Part shown: piece after piece, positions 24,108 to 36,060 of the stretch
Numbering within the stretch: the stretch's first letter is position 1
Layout of the letters: each line of letters starts with the position of its first letter
Assembly (NCBI GenBank): GCA_920105625.2
Contig: OV050031.1
Coordinates: forward strand, 96,229,676 to 96,293,675
Source: Clusia tigrina
Lineage: Eukaryota; Arthropoda; Insecta; Diptera; Clusiidae
Direction of reading: 5' to 3'
Length of the DNA stretch: 64,000 bases
Notes under the pieces: model-generated
Told to the model about the DNA's origin: nothing
Seen by the model: only the letters and a program-made list of their open reading frames with translations
Database searches by the model: none
Translations under genes and position numbers: made by a program

Positions 24108-24303
24108 TTTGATTTGGGACTTAAGGGTAGCATAGCTTTGAGCAATAGCTTAAATTGACAAGAGGCTCGAGTACTTTATTGTTACAAAATTTCAAGGTTT
24201 TATGACGCTCCAGTAAAAAGTTACAAGCATTTGTATGTTGCAAACTTTGATAGGTGTAGGACGTACCGTATAGAAGTTAGGGCCATTTGAAGTTTTATCA
24301 GTG

Positions 24304-24498
24304 TTTGATTTGGGACTCAAGGGTAGCATAGCTTTGAGCGATAGCTTAAATTGAAAGAGGCTCGAGTACTTTATTGTTACAAAATTTCAAGGTTTTATGA
24401 CGCTCCAATAAAAAGTTACAAGCATTTGTATATTGCAAACTTTGATAGGTGTAGGACGTACCGTATAGAAGTTAGGGCCATTCGAAGTTTTATCAGTG
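24304..24498 (+). repeat. 195-bp F unit with 1-bp deletion
   Basis: Reads ATTGAAAGAGGC where other units read ATTGACAAGAGGC, one base short. No other unit shares it, so it is a private recent event. Confidence 0.85.
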
Positions 24499-25076
24499 TT
24501 TGATTTGGGACTTAAGGGTAGCATAGCTTTGAGCGATAGCTTAAATTGACAAGAGGCTCGAGTACTTTATTGTTACAAAATATCAAGGTTTTATGACGCT
24601 CCAATAAAAAGTTACAAGCATTTGTATGTTGCAAACTTTGATAGGTGTAGGACGTACCGTATAGAAGTTAGGGCCATTTGAAGTTTTATCAGTGTTTGAT
24701 TTGGGACTCAAGGGTAGCATAGCTTTGAGCGATAGCTTAAATTGACAAGAGGCTCGAGTACTTTATTGTTACAATATTTCAAGGTTTTATGACGCTCCAG
24801 TGAAAAGTTACAAGCATTTGTATGTTGCAAACTTTGATAGGTGTAGGACGTACCGTATAGAAGTTAGGGCCATTTGAAGTTTTATCAGTGTTTGATTTGG
24901 GACTCAAGGGTAGCATAGCTTTGAGCGATAGCTTAAATTGACAATAGGCTCGAGTACTTTATTGTTACAATATTTCAAGGTTTTATGACGCTCCAGTGAA
25001 AAGTTACAAGCATTTGTATGTTGCAAACTTTGATAGGTGTAGGACGTACCGTACAGAAGTTAGGGCCATTTGAAGT

Positions 25077-26460
25077 TTTATCAGTGTTTGATTTGGGACT
25101 CAAGGGTAGCATAGCTTTGAGCGATAGCTTAAATTGACAAGAGGCTCGAGTACTTTATTGTTACAAAATTTCAAGGTTTTACGACACTCCAATAAAAAGT
25201 TACAAGCATTTCTATGTTGCAAACTTTGAGAGGTGTAGGACGTACCGTACAGAAGTTAGGGCCATTTGAAGTTTTATCAGTGTTTTATTTGGGATTCAAG
25301 GGTAGCATAGCTTTGAGCGATAGCTTAAATTGACAAGAGGCTCGAGTACTTTATTGTTACAAAATTTCAAGGTTTTATGACGCTCCAGTAAAAAGTTACA
25401 AGCATTTGTATGTTGCAAACTTTGATAGGTGTAGGACGTACTGTATAGAAGTTAGGGCCATTTGAAGTTTTATCAGTGTTTGATTTGGGACTTAAGGGTA
25501 GCATAGCTTTGAGCGATAGCTTAAATTGACAAGAGGCTCGAGTACTTTATTGTTACAAAATTTCAAGGTTTTATGACGCTCCAGTAAAAAGTTACAAGCA
25601 TTTGTATGTTGCAAACTTTGATAGGTGTAGGACGTACCGTACAGAATTTAGGGCCATTTGAAGTTTTATCAGTGTTTGATTTGGGACTCAAGGGTAGCAT
25701 AGCTTTGAGCGATAGCTTAAATTGACAAGAGGCTCGAGTACTTTATTGTTACAAAATTTCAAGGTTTTATGACGCTCCAGTAAAAAGTTACAAGCATTTG
25801 TATGTTGCAAACTTTGATAGGTGTAGGACGTACCGTACAGAATTTAGGGCCATTTGAAGTTTTATCAGTGTTTGATTTGGGACTCAAGGGTAGCATAGCT
25901 TTGAGCGATAGCTTAAATTGACAAGAGGCTCGAGTACTTTATTGTTACAAAATTTCAAGGTTTTATGACACTCCAATAAAAAGTTACAAGCATTTCTATG
26001 TTGCAAACTTTGAGAGGTGTAGGACGTACCGTAAGAAGTTAGGGCCATTTGAAGTTTTATCAGTGTTTGATTTGGGACTCAAGGGTAGCATAGCTTTGAG
26101 CGATAGCTTAAATTGACAAGAGGCTCGAGTACTTTATTGTTACAAAATTTCAAGGTTTTACGACACTCCAATAAAAAGTTACAAGCATTTCTATGTTGCA
26201 AACTTTGAGAGGTGTAGGACGTACCGTACAGAAGTTAGGGCCATTTGAAGTTTTATCAGTGTTTTATTTGGGATTCAAGGGTAGCATAGCTTTGAGCGAT
26301 AGCTTAAATTGACAAGAGGCTCGAGTACTTTATTGTTACAAAATTTCAAGGTTTTATGACGCTCCAGTAAAAAGTTACAAGCATTTGTATGTTGCAAACT
26401 TTGATAGGTGTAGGACGTACCGTACAGAATTTAGGGCCATTTGAAGTTTTATCAGTGTTT
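25077..26460 (+). repeat. E-I-J cluster with repeated E units
   Basis: E units begin at 25,087, 25,871 and 26,066, a local amplification of the E-I-J segment with a 5-unit offset (979 bp because of a deletion). The E at 25,871-26,065 is 195 bp (CCGTAAGAAG, one base lost). The E units at 25,087 and 26,066 carry TTTTACGACA, while the middle one keeps TTTTATGACA. Confidence 0.8.
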
Positions 26461-26849
26461 GATTTGGGACTCAAGGGTAGCATAGCTTTGAGCGATAGCT
26501 TAAATTGACAAGAGGCTCGAGTACTTTATTGTTACAAAATTTCAAGGTTTTATGACGCTCCAATAAAAAGTTACAAGCATTTGTATGTTGCCAACTTTGA
26601 TAGGTGTAGGACGTACCGTATAGAAGTTAGGGCCATTTGAAGTTTTATCAGTGATTGATTTGGGATTCAAGGGTAGCATAGCTTTGAGCGATAGCTTAAA
26701 TTGACAAGAGGCTCGAGTACTTTATTGTTACAAAATTTCAAGGTTTTATGACTCTCCAGTAAAAAGTTACAAGCATTTGTATGTTGCAAACTTTGATAGG
26801 TGTAGGACGTACTGTATAGAATTTAGGGCCATTTGAAGTTTGATCAGTG

Positions 26850-27044
26850 TTTGATTTGGGATTCAAGGGTAGCATAGCTTTGAGCGATAGCTTAAATTGA
26901 CAAGAGGGTCGAGTACTTTATTGTTACAAAATTTAAAGGTTTTATGACGCTCCAGTAAAAAGTTACAAGCATTTATATGTTGCAACTTTGATAGGTGTAG
27001 GACGTACCGTACAGAAGTTAGGGCCATTTGAAGTTTTATCAGTG
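26850..27044 (+). repeat. 195-bp K unit with 1-bp deletion
   Basis: Reads TTGCAACTTTG in place of TTGCAAACTTTG. It shares GAGGGTCGAG and AATTTAAAGG with the K unit near 23,128, which is full length, so the deletion followed that duplication. Confidence 0.85.
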
Positions 27045-27828
27045 TTTTATTTGGGATTCAAAGATAGCATAGCTTTGAGCAATAGCTTAAATTGACAAGA
27101 GGCTCGAGTACTTTATTGTTACAAAATTTCAAGGTTTTATGACGCTCCAGTAAAAAGTTACAAGCATTTGTATGTTGCAAACTTTGATAGGTGTAGGACG
27201 TACCGTATAGAAGTTAGGGCCATTTGAAGTTTTATCAGTGTTTGATTTGGGACTCAAGGGTAGCATAGCTTTGAGCGATAGCTTAAATTGACAAGAGGCT
27301 CGAGTACTTTATTGTTACAAAATTTCAAGGTTTTAAGACGCTCCAGTAAAAAGTTACAAGCATTTGTATGTTGCAAACTTTGATAGGTGTAGGACGTACC
27401 GTATAGAAGTTAGGGCCATTTGAAGTTTTATCAGTGTTTGATTTGGGACTCAAGGGTAGCATTGCTTTGAGCGATAGCTTAAATTGACAAGAGGCTCGAG
27501 TACTTTATTGTTACAAAATTTCAAGGTTTTATGACGCTCCAATAAAAAGTTACAAGCATTTGTATATTGCAAACTTTGATAGGTGTAGGACGTACCGTAT
27601 AGAAGTTAGGGCCATTTGAAGTTTTATCAGTGTTTGATTTGGGACTTAAGGGTAGCATAGCTTTGAGCGATAGCTTAAATTGACAAGGGGCTCGAGTACT
27701 TTATTGTTACAAAATTTCAAGGTTTTATGACGCTCCAGTAAAAAGTTACAAGCATTTGTATGTTGCAAACTTTGATAGGTGTAGGACGTACCTTATAGAA
27801 GTTAGGGCCATTTGAAGTTTTATCAGTG

Positions 27829-28808
27829 TTTGATTTGGGACTCAAGGGTAGCATAGCTTTGAGCGATAGATTAAATTGACAAGAGGCTCGAGTACTTTAT
27901 TGTTACAAAATTTCAAGGTTTTATGACGCTCCAATAAAAAGTTACAAGCATTTGTATATTGCAAACTTTGATAGGTGTAGGACGTACCGTATAGAAGTTA
28001 AGGCCATTTGAAGTTTTATCAGTGTTTGATTTGGGACTTAAGAGTAGCATAACTTTGAGCGATAGCTTAAATTGACAAGAGGCTCGAGTACTTTATTGTT
28101 ACAAAATATCAAGGTTTTATGACGCTCCAATAAAAAGTTACAAGCATTTGTATGTTGCAAACTTTGATAGGTGTAGGACGTACCGTATAGAAGTTAGGGC
28201 CATTTGAAGTTTTATCAGTGTTTGATTTGGGACTCAAGGGTAGCATAGCTTTGAGCCATAGCTTAAATTGACAAGAGGCTCGAGTACTTTATTGTTACAA
28301 AATTTCAAGGTTTTATGACGCTCCAGTGAAAAGTTACAAGCATTTGTATGTTGCAAACTTTGATAGGTGTAGGACGTACCGTATAGAAGTTAGGGCCATT
28401 TGAGGTTTTATCAGTGTTTGATTTGGGACTCAAGGGTAGCATAGCATTGAGCGATAGCTTAAATTGACAAGAGGCTCTAGTACTTTATTGTTACAAAATT
28501 TCAAGGTTTTATGACGCTCCAGTAAAAAGTTACAAGCATTTGTATGTTGCAAACTTTGATAGGTGTACGACGTACTGTATAGAAGTTAGGGCCATTTGAA
28601 GTTTTATCAGTGTTTGATTTGGGACTTAAGGGTAGCATAGCTTTGAGCAATAGCTTAAATTGACAAGAGGCTCGAGTACTTTATTGTTACAAAATTTCAA
28701 GGTTTTACGACGCTCCAGTAAAAAGTTACAAGCATTTGTATGTTGCAAACTTTGATAGGTGTAGGACGTACCGTATAGAAGTTAGGGCCATTTGAAGTTT
28801 TATCAGTG
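27829..28808 (+). repeat. Five-unit F-G-L-A-x block, full-length partner of the 23.7-kb deletion
   Basis: Holds F (GAAGTTAAGG), G (TTAAGAGTAGCATAAC), L (GAGCCATAG), A (AGCATTGAG, CTCTAG, GTACGACG) and a GAGCAATAG unit with CTTAAGGG. The last of these matches 24,108. It is the intact version of the block shortened at 23.7-24.3 kb, or the expanded one if the event was an insertion. Confidence 0.78.
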
Positions 28809-29984
28809 TTTGATTTGGGACTCAAGGGTAGCATAGCTTTGAGCGATAGCTTAAATTGACAAGAGGCTCGAGTACTTTATTGTTACAATATTTCAAGGTT
28901 TTATGACGCTCCAGTGAAAAGTTACAAGCATTTGTATGTTGCAAACTTTGATAGGTGTAGGACGTACCGTATAGAAGTTAGGGCCATTTGAAGTTTTATC
29001 AGTGTTTGATTTGGGACTCAAGGGTAGCATAGCTTTGAGCGATAGCTTAAATTGACAAGAGGCTCGAGTACTTTATTGTTACAATATTTCAAGGTTTTAT
29101 GACGCTCCAGTGAAAAGTTACAAGCATTTGTATGTTGCAAACTTTGATAGGTGTAGGACGTACCGTACAGAAGTTAGGGCCATTTGAAGTTTTATCAGTG
29201 TTTGATTTGGGACTCAATGGTAGCATAGCTTTGAGCGATAGCTTAAATTGACAAGAGGCTCGAGTTCTTTATTGTTACAAAATTTCAAGGTTTTACGACA
29301 CTCCAATAAAAAGTTACAAGCATTTCTATGTTGCAAACTTTGAGAGGTGTAGGACGTACCGTACAGAAGTTAGGGCCATTTGAAGTTTTATCAGTGTTTT
29401 ATTTGGGATTCAAGGGTAGCATAGCTTTGAGCGATAGCTTAAATTGACAAGAGGCTCGAGTACTTTATTGTTACAAAATTTCAAGGTTTTATGACGCTCC
29501 AGTAAAAAGTTACAAGCATTTGTATGTTGCAAACTTTGATAGGTGTAGGACGTACTGTATAGAAGTTAGGGCCATTTGAAGTTTTATCAGTGTTTGATTT
29601 GGGACTTAAGGGTAGCATAGCTTTGAGCGATAGCTTAAATTGACAAGAGGCTCGAGTACTTTATTGTTACAAAATTTCAAGGTTTTATGACGCTCCAGTA
29701 AAAAGTTACAAGCATTTGTATGTTGCAAACTTTGATAGGTGTAGGACGTACCGTACAGAATTTAGGGCCATTTGAAGTTTTATCAGTGTTTGATTTGGGA
29801 CTCAAGGGTAGCATAGCTTTGAGCGATAGCTTAAATTGACAAGAGGCTCGAGTACTTTATTGTTACAAAATTTCAAGGTTTTATGACGCTCCAGTAAAAA
29901 GTTACAAGCATTTGTATGTTGCAAACTTTGATAGGTGTAGGACGTACCGTACAGAATTTAGGGCCATTTGAAGTTTTATCAGTG
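28809..29984 (+). repeat. Six-unit block M-M-E-I-J-J, copy 1
   Basis: Matches 32,337-33,512 at 3,528 bp (18 units). The doubled M, the doubled J and the rare CGAGTTCTTT in E (29,261 and 32,789) are shared. Copy 1 has CTCAATGG at the E head; copy 2 has the ordinary CTCAAGGG. Confidence 0.82.
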
Positions 29985-30654
29985 TTTGATTTGGGACTTA
30001 AGGGTAGCATAGCTTTGAGCGATAGCTTAAATTGACAAGAGGCTCGAGTACTTTATTGTTACAAAATTTCAAGGTTTTATGACGCTCCAGTAAAAAGTTA
30101 CAGGCATTTGTATGTTGCAAACTTTGATAGGTGTAGGACGTACCGTACAGAAGTTAGGGCCATTTGAAGTTTTATCAGTGTTTGATTTGGGACTCAAGGG
30201 TAGCATAGCTTTGAGCGATAGCTTAAATTGACAAGAGGCTCGAGTACTTTATTGTTACAAAATTTCAAGGTTTTACGACACTCCAATAAAAAGTTACAAG
30301 CATTTCTATGTTGCAAACTTTGAGAGGTGTAGGATGTACCGTACAGAAGTTAGGGCCATTTGAAGTTTTATCAGTGTTTTATTTGGGATTCAAGGGTAGC
30401 ATAGCTTTGAGCGATAGCTTAAATTGACAAGAGGCTCGAGTACTTTATTGTTACAAAATTTCAAGGTTTTATGACGCTCCAGTAAAAAGTTACAAGCATT
30501 TGTATGTTGCAAACTTTGATAGGTGTAGGACGTACCGTAAAGAAGTTAGGGCCATTTGAAGTTTTATCAGTGTTTGATTTGGGACTCAAGGGTAGCATAG
30601 CTTTGAGCGATAGCTTAAATTGACAAGAGGCTCGAGTACTTTATTGTTACAATA

Positions 30655-31250
30655 TTTCAAGGGTTTATGACGCTCCAGTGAAAAGTTACAAGCATTTGTA
30701 TGTTGCAAACTTTGATAGGTGTAGGACGTACCGTACAGAAGTTAGGGCCATTTGAATGTTTATCAGTGTTTGATTTGGGACTCAAGGGTAGCATAGCTTT
30801 GAGCGATAGCTTAAATTGACAAGAGGCTCGAGTACTTTATTGTTACAAAATTTCAAGGTTTTACGACACTCCAATAAAAAGTTACAAGCATTTCTATGTT
30901 GCAAACTTTGAGAGGTGTAGGACGTACCGTACAGAAGTTAGGGCCATTTGAAGTTTTATCAGTGTTTTATTTGGGATTCAAGGGTAGCATAGCTTTGAGC
31001 GATAGCTTAAATTGACAAGAGGCTCGAGTACTTTATTGTTACAAAATTTCAAGGTTTTATGACGCTCCAGTAAAAAGTTACAAGCATTTGTATGTTGCAA
31101 ACTTTGATAGGTGTAGGACGTACTGTATAGAAGTTAGGGCCATTTGAAGTTTTATCAGTGTTTGATTTGGGACTCAATGGTAGCATAGCTTTGAGCGATA
31201 GCTTAAATTGACAAGAGGCTCGAGTACTTTATTGTTACAAAATTTCAAGG
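30655..31250 (+). repeat. M-E-I block with AGGGTTTATG, copy 1
   Basis: Matches 33,595-34,190 at 2,940 bp (15 units). Shared: CAAGGGTTTATG, GAATGTTTATC and CTCAATGG. The unit that follows here (31,161-31,356) is a hybrid whose head continues this block and whose tail is D-like (GAAAACTTACAAGCAATTG). In copy 2 a full H and a full D are present instead. Confidence 0.8.
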
Positions 31251-32336
31251 TTTTATGACGCTCCAGTGAAAACTTACAAGCAATTGTATGTTGCAAACTT
31301 TGATAGGTGTAGGACTTACCGTATAGAAGTTAGGGCCATTTGAAGTTTTATCAGTGATTGATTTGGGATTCAAGGGTAGCATAGCTTTGAGCGATAGCTT
31401 AAATTGACAAGAGGCTCGAGTACTTTATTGTTACAAAATTTCAAGGTTTTATGACTCTCCAGTAAAAAGTTACAAGCATTTGTATGTTGCAAACTTTGAT
31501 AGGTGTAGGACGTACTGTATAGAATTTAGGGCCATTTGAAGTTTCATCAGTGTTTGATTTGGGATTCAAGGGTAGCATAGCTTTGAGCGATAGCTTAAAT
31601 TGACAAGAGGCTCGAGTACTATATTGTTACAAAATTTCAAGGTTTTATGACGCTCCAGAAAAAAGTTACAAGCATTTATATGTTGCAAACTTTGATAGGT
31701 GTAGGACGTACCGTACAGAAGTTAGGACCATTTGAAGTTTTATCAGTGTTTTATTTGGGATTCAAAGATAGCATAGCTTTGAGCAATAGCTTAAATTGAC
31801 AAGAGGCTCGAGTACTTTATTGTTACAAAATTTCAAGGTTTTATGACGCTCCAGTAAAAAGTTACAAGCATTTGTATGTTGCAAACTTTGATAGGTGTAG
31901 GACGTACCGTATAGAAGTTAGGGCCATTTGAAGTTTTATCAGTGTTTGATTTGGGACTCAAGGGTAGCATAGCTTTGAGCGATAGCTTAAATTGACAAGA
32001 GGCTCGAGTACTTTATTGTTACAAAATTTCAAGGTTTTATGACGCTCCAGTAAAAAGTTACAAGCATTTGTATGTTGCAAACTTTGATAGGTGTAGGACG
32101 TACCGTATAGAAGTTAGGGCCATTTGAAGTTTTATCAGTGATTGATTTGGGATTCAAGGGTAGCATAGCTTTGAGCGGTAGCTTAAATTGACAAGAGGCT
32201 CGAGTACTTTATTGTTACAAAATTTCAAGGTTTTATGACTCTCCAGTAAAAAGTTACAAGCATTTGTATGTTGCAAACTTTGATAGGTGTAGGACGTACC
32301 GTATAGAAGTTAGGGCCATTTGAAGTTTTATCAGTG

Positions 32337-33512
32337 TTTGATTTGGGACTCAAGGGTAGCATAGCTTTGAGCGATAGCTTAAATTGACAAGAGGCTCGAG
32401 TACTTTATTGTTACAATATTTCAAGGTTTTATGACGCTCCAGTGAAAAGTTACAAGCATTTGTATGTTGCAAACTTTGATAGGTGTAGGACGTACCGTAT
32501 AGAAGTTAGGGCCATTTGAAGTTTTATCAGTGTTTGATTTGGGACTCAAGGGTAGCATAGCTTTGAGCGATAGCTTAAATTGACAAGAGGCTCGAGTACT
32601 TTATTGTTACAATATTTCAAGGTTTTATGACGCTCCAGTGAAAAGTTACAAGCATTTGTATGTTGCAAACTTTGGTAGGTGTAGGACGTACCGTACAGAA
32701 GTTAGGGCCATTTGAAGTTTTATCAGTGTTTGATTTGGGACTCAAGGGTAGCATAGCTTTGAGCGATAGCTTAAATTGACAAGAGGCTCGAGTTCTTTAT
32801 TGTTACAAAATTTCAAGGTTTTACGACACTCCAATAAAAAGTTACAAGCATTTCTATGTTGCAAACTTTAAGAGGTGTAGGACGTACCGTACAGAAGTTA
32901 GGGCCATTTGAAGTTTTATCAGTGTTTTATTTGGGATTCAAGGGTAGCATAGCTTTGAGCGATAGCTTAAATTGACAAGAGGCTCGAGTACTTTATTGTT
33001 ACAAAATTTCAAGGTTTTATGACGCTCCAGTAAAAAGTTACAAGCATTTGTATGTTGCAAACTTTGATAGGTGTAGGACGTACTGTATAGAAGTTAGGGC
33101 CATTTGAAGTTTTATCAGTGTTTGATTTGGGACTTAAGGGTAGCATAGCTTTGAGCGATAGCTTAAATTGACAAGAGGCTCGAGTACTTTATTGTTACAA
33201 AATTTCAAGGTTTTATGACGCTCCAGTAAAAAGTTACAAGCATTTGTATGTTGCAAACTTTGATAGGTGTAGGACGTACCGTACAGAATTTAGGGCCATT
33301 TGAAGTTTTATCAGTGTTTGATTTGGGACTCAAGGGTAGCATAGCTTTGAGCGATAGCTTAAATTGACAAGAGGCTCGAGTACTTTATTGTTACAAAATT
33401 TCAAGGTTTTATGACGGTCCAGTAAAAAGTTACAAGCATTTGTATGTTGCAAACTTTGATAGGTGTAGGACGTACCGTACAGAATTTAGGGCCATTTGAA
33501 GTTTTATCAGTG
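32337..33512 (+). repeat. Six-unit block M-M-E-I-J-J, copy 2
   Basis: Second copy of the block at 28,809. Private changes include TTTGGTAGG near 32,673, CTTTAAGAGG near 32,868 and ATGACGGTCC near 33,414. Confidence 0.82.
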
Positions 33513-33594
33513 TTTGATTTGGGACTTAAGGGTAGCATAGCTTTGAGCGATAGCTTAAATTGACAAGAGGCTCGAGTACTTTATTGTTACAATA

Positions 33595-34190
33595 TTTCAA
33601 GGGTTTATGACGCTCCAGTGAAAAGTTACAAGCATTTGTATGTTGCAAACTTTGATAGGTGTAGGACGTACCGTACAGAAGTTAGGGCCATTTGAATGTT
33701 TATCAGTGTTTGATTTCGGACTCAAGGGTAGCATAGCTTTGAGCGATAGCTTAAATTGACAAGAGGCTCGAGTACTTTATTGTTACAAAATTTCAAGGTT
33801 TTACGACACTCCAATAAAAAGTTACAAGCATTTCTATGTTGCAAACTTTGAGAGGTGTAGGATGTACCGTACAGAAGTTAGGGCCATTTGAAGTTTTATC
33901 AGTGTTTTATTTGGGATTCAAGGGTAGCATAGCTTTGAGCGATAGCTTAAATTGACAAGAGGCTCGAGTACTTTATTGTTACAAAATTTCAAGGTTTTAT
34001 GACGCTCCAGTAAAAAGTTACAAGCATTTGTATGTTGCAAACTTTGATAGGTGTAGGACGTACTGTATAGAAGTTAGGGCCATTTGAAGTTTTATCAGTG
34101 TTTGATTTGGGACTCAATGGTAGCATAGCTTTGAGCGATAGCTTAAATTGACAAGAGGCTCGAGTACTTTATTGTTACAAAATTTCAAGG
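33595..34190 (+). repeat. M-E-I block with AGGGTTTATG, copy 2
   Basis: Begins inside a unit (33,513-33,708) with a J head (CTTAAGGG) and M body (ACAATATTTC), another crossover join. It is followed by H (34,101, tail TGAATTCTCATC) and D (34,297), which are merged in copy 1. Confidence 0.8.
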
Positions 34191-34492
34191 TTTTATGACG
34201 CTCCAATAAAAAGTTACAAGCATTTGTATGTTGCCAACTTTGATAGGTGTAGGACGTACCATATAGAAGTTAGAGCCATTTGAATTCTCATCAGTGTTTG
34301 ATTTGGGACTCACGGGTAGCTTAGCTTTGAGCAATAGCTTAAATTGACAAGAGGCTCGAGTACTTTATTGTTACAAAATTTCAAGGTTTTATGACGCTCC
34401 AGTGAAAACTTACAAGCAATTGTATGTTGCAAACTTTGATAGGTGTAGGACGTACCGTATAGAAGTTAGGGCCATTTGAAGTTTTATCAGTG

Positions 34493-35276
34493 ATTGATTT
34501 GGGATTCAAGGGTAGCATAGCTTTGAGCGATAGCTTAAATTGACAAGAGGCTCGAGTACTTTATTGTTACAAAATTTCAAGGTTTTATGACTCTCCAGTA
34601 AAAAGTTACAAGCATTTGTATGTTGCAAACTTTGATAGGTGTAGGACGTACTGTATAGAATTTAGGGCCATTTGAAGTTTTATCAGTGTTTGATTTGGGA
34701 TTCAAGGGTAGCATAGCTTTGAGCGATAGCTTAAATTGACAAGAGGCTCGAGTACTATATTGTTACAAAATTTCAAGGTTTTATGACGCTCCAGTAAAAA
34801 GTTACAAGCATTTATATGTTGCAAACTTTGATAGGTGTAGGACGTACCGTACAGAAGTTAGGACCATTTGAAGTTTTATCAGTGTTTTATTTGGGATTCA
34901 AAGATAGCATAGCTTTGAGCAATAGCTTAAATTGACAAGAGGCTCGAGTACTTTATTGTTACAAAATTTCAAGGTTTTATGACGCTCCAGTAAAAAGTTA
35001 CAAGCATTTGTATGTTGCAAACTTTGATAGGTGTAGGACGTACCGTATAGAAGTTAGGGCCATTTGAAGTTTTATCAGTGTTTGATTTGGGACTCAAGGG
35101 TAGCATAGCTTTGAGCGATAGCTTAAATTGACAAGAGGCTCGAGTACTTTATTGTTACAAAATTTCAAGGTTTTATGACGCTCCAGTAAAAAGTTACAAG
35201 CATTTGTATGTTGCAAACTTTGATAGGTGTAGGACGTACCGTATAGAAGTTAGGGCCATTTGAAGTTTTATCAGTG
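34493..35276 (+). repeat. 4-unit tandem duplication C-K-B-A, copy 1
   Basis: Exactly 784 bp and directly followed by its copy. Markers are GACTCTCC in C, GTACTATATTG and GTTAGGACC in K, CAAAGATAG in B, and plain A. The same C-K-B-A order with the same K markers occurs at 31.4-32.1 kb. Confidence 0.9.
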
Positions 35277-36060
35277 ATTGATTTGGGATTCAAGGGTAGC
35301 ATAGCTTTGAGCGATAGCTTAAATTGACAAGAGGCTCGAGTACTTTATTGTTACAAAATTTCAAGGTTTTATGACTCTCCAGTAAAAAGTTACAAGCATT
35401 TGTATGTTGCAAACTTTGATAGGTGTAGGACGTACTGTATAGAATTTAGGGCCATTTGAAGTTTTATCAGTGTTTGATTTGGGATTCAAGGGTAGCATAG
35501 CTTTGAGCGATAGCTTAAATTGACAAGAGGCTCGAGTACTATATTTTTACAAAATTTCAAGGTTTTATGACGCTCCAGTAAAAAGTTACAAGCATTTATA
35601 TGTTGCAAACTTTGATAGGTGTAGGACGTACCGTACAGAAGTTAGGACCATTTGAAGTTTTATCAGTGTTTTATTTGGGATTCAAAGATAGCATAGCTTT
35701 GAGCAATAGCTTAAATTGACAAGAGGCTCGAGTACTTTATTGTTACAAAATTTCAAGGTTTTATGACGCTCCAGTAAAAAGTTACAAGCATTTGTATGTT
35801 GCAAACTTTGATAGGTGTAGGACGTACCGTATAGAAGTTAGGGCCATTTGAAGTTTTATCAGTGTTTGATTTGGGACTCAAGGGTAGCATAGCTTTGAGC
35901 GATAGCTTAAATTGACAAGAGGCTCGAGTACTTTATTGTTACAAAATTTCAAGGTTTTATGACGCTCCAGTAAAAAGTTACAAGCATTTGTATGTTGCAA
36001 ACTTTGATATGTGTAGGACGTACCGTATAGAAGTTAGGGCCATTTGAAGTTTTATCAGTG
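35277..36060 (+). repeat. 4-unit tandem duplication C-K-B-A, copy 2
   Basis: Copy of 34,493-35,276. The only differences I noticed are CTATATTTTTAC for CTATATTGTTAC in K and GATATGTG for GATAGGTG in A, so it is a very young event. Confidence 0.9.
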
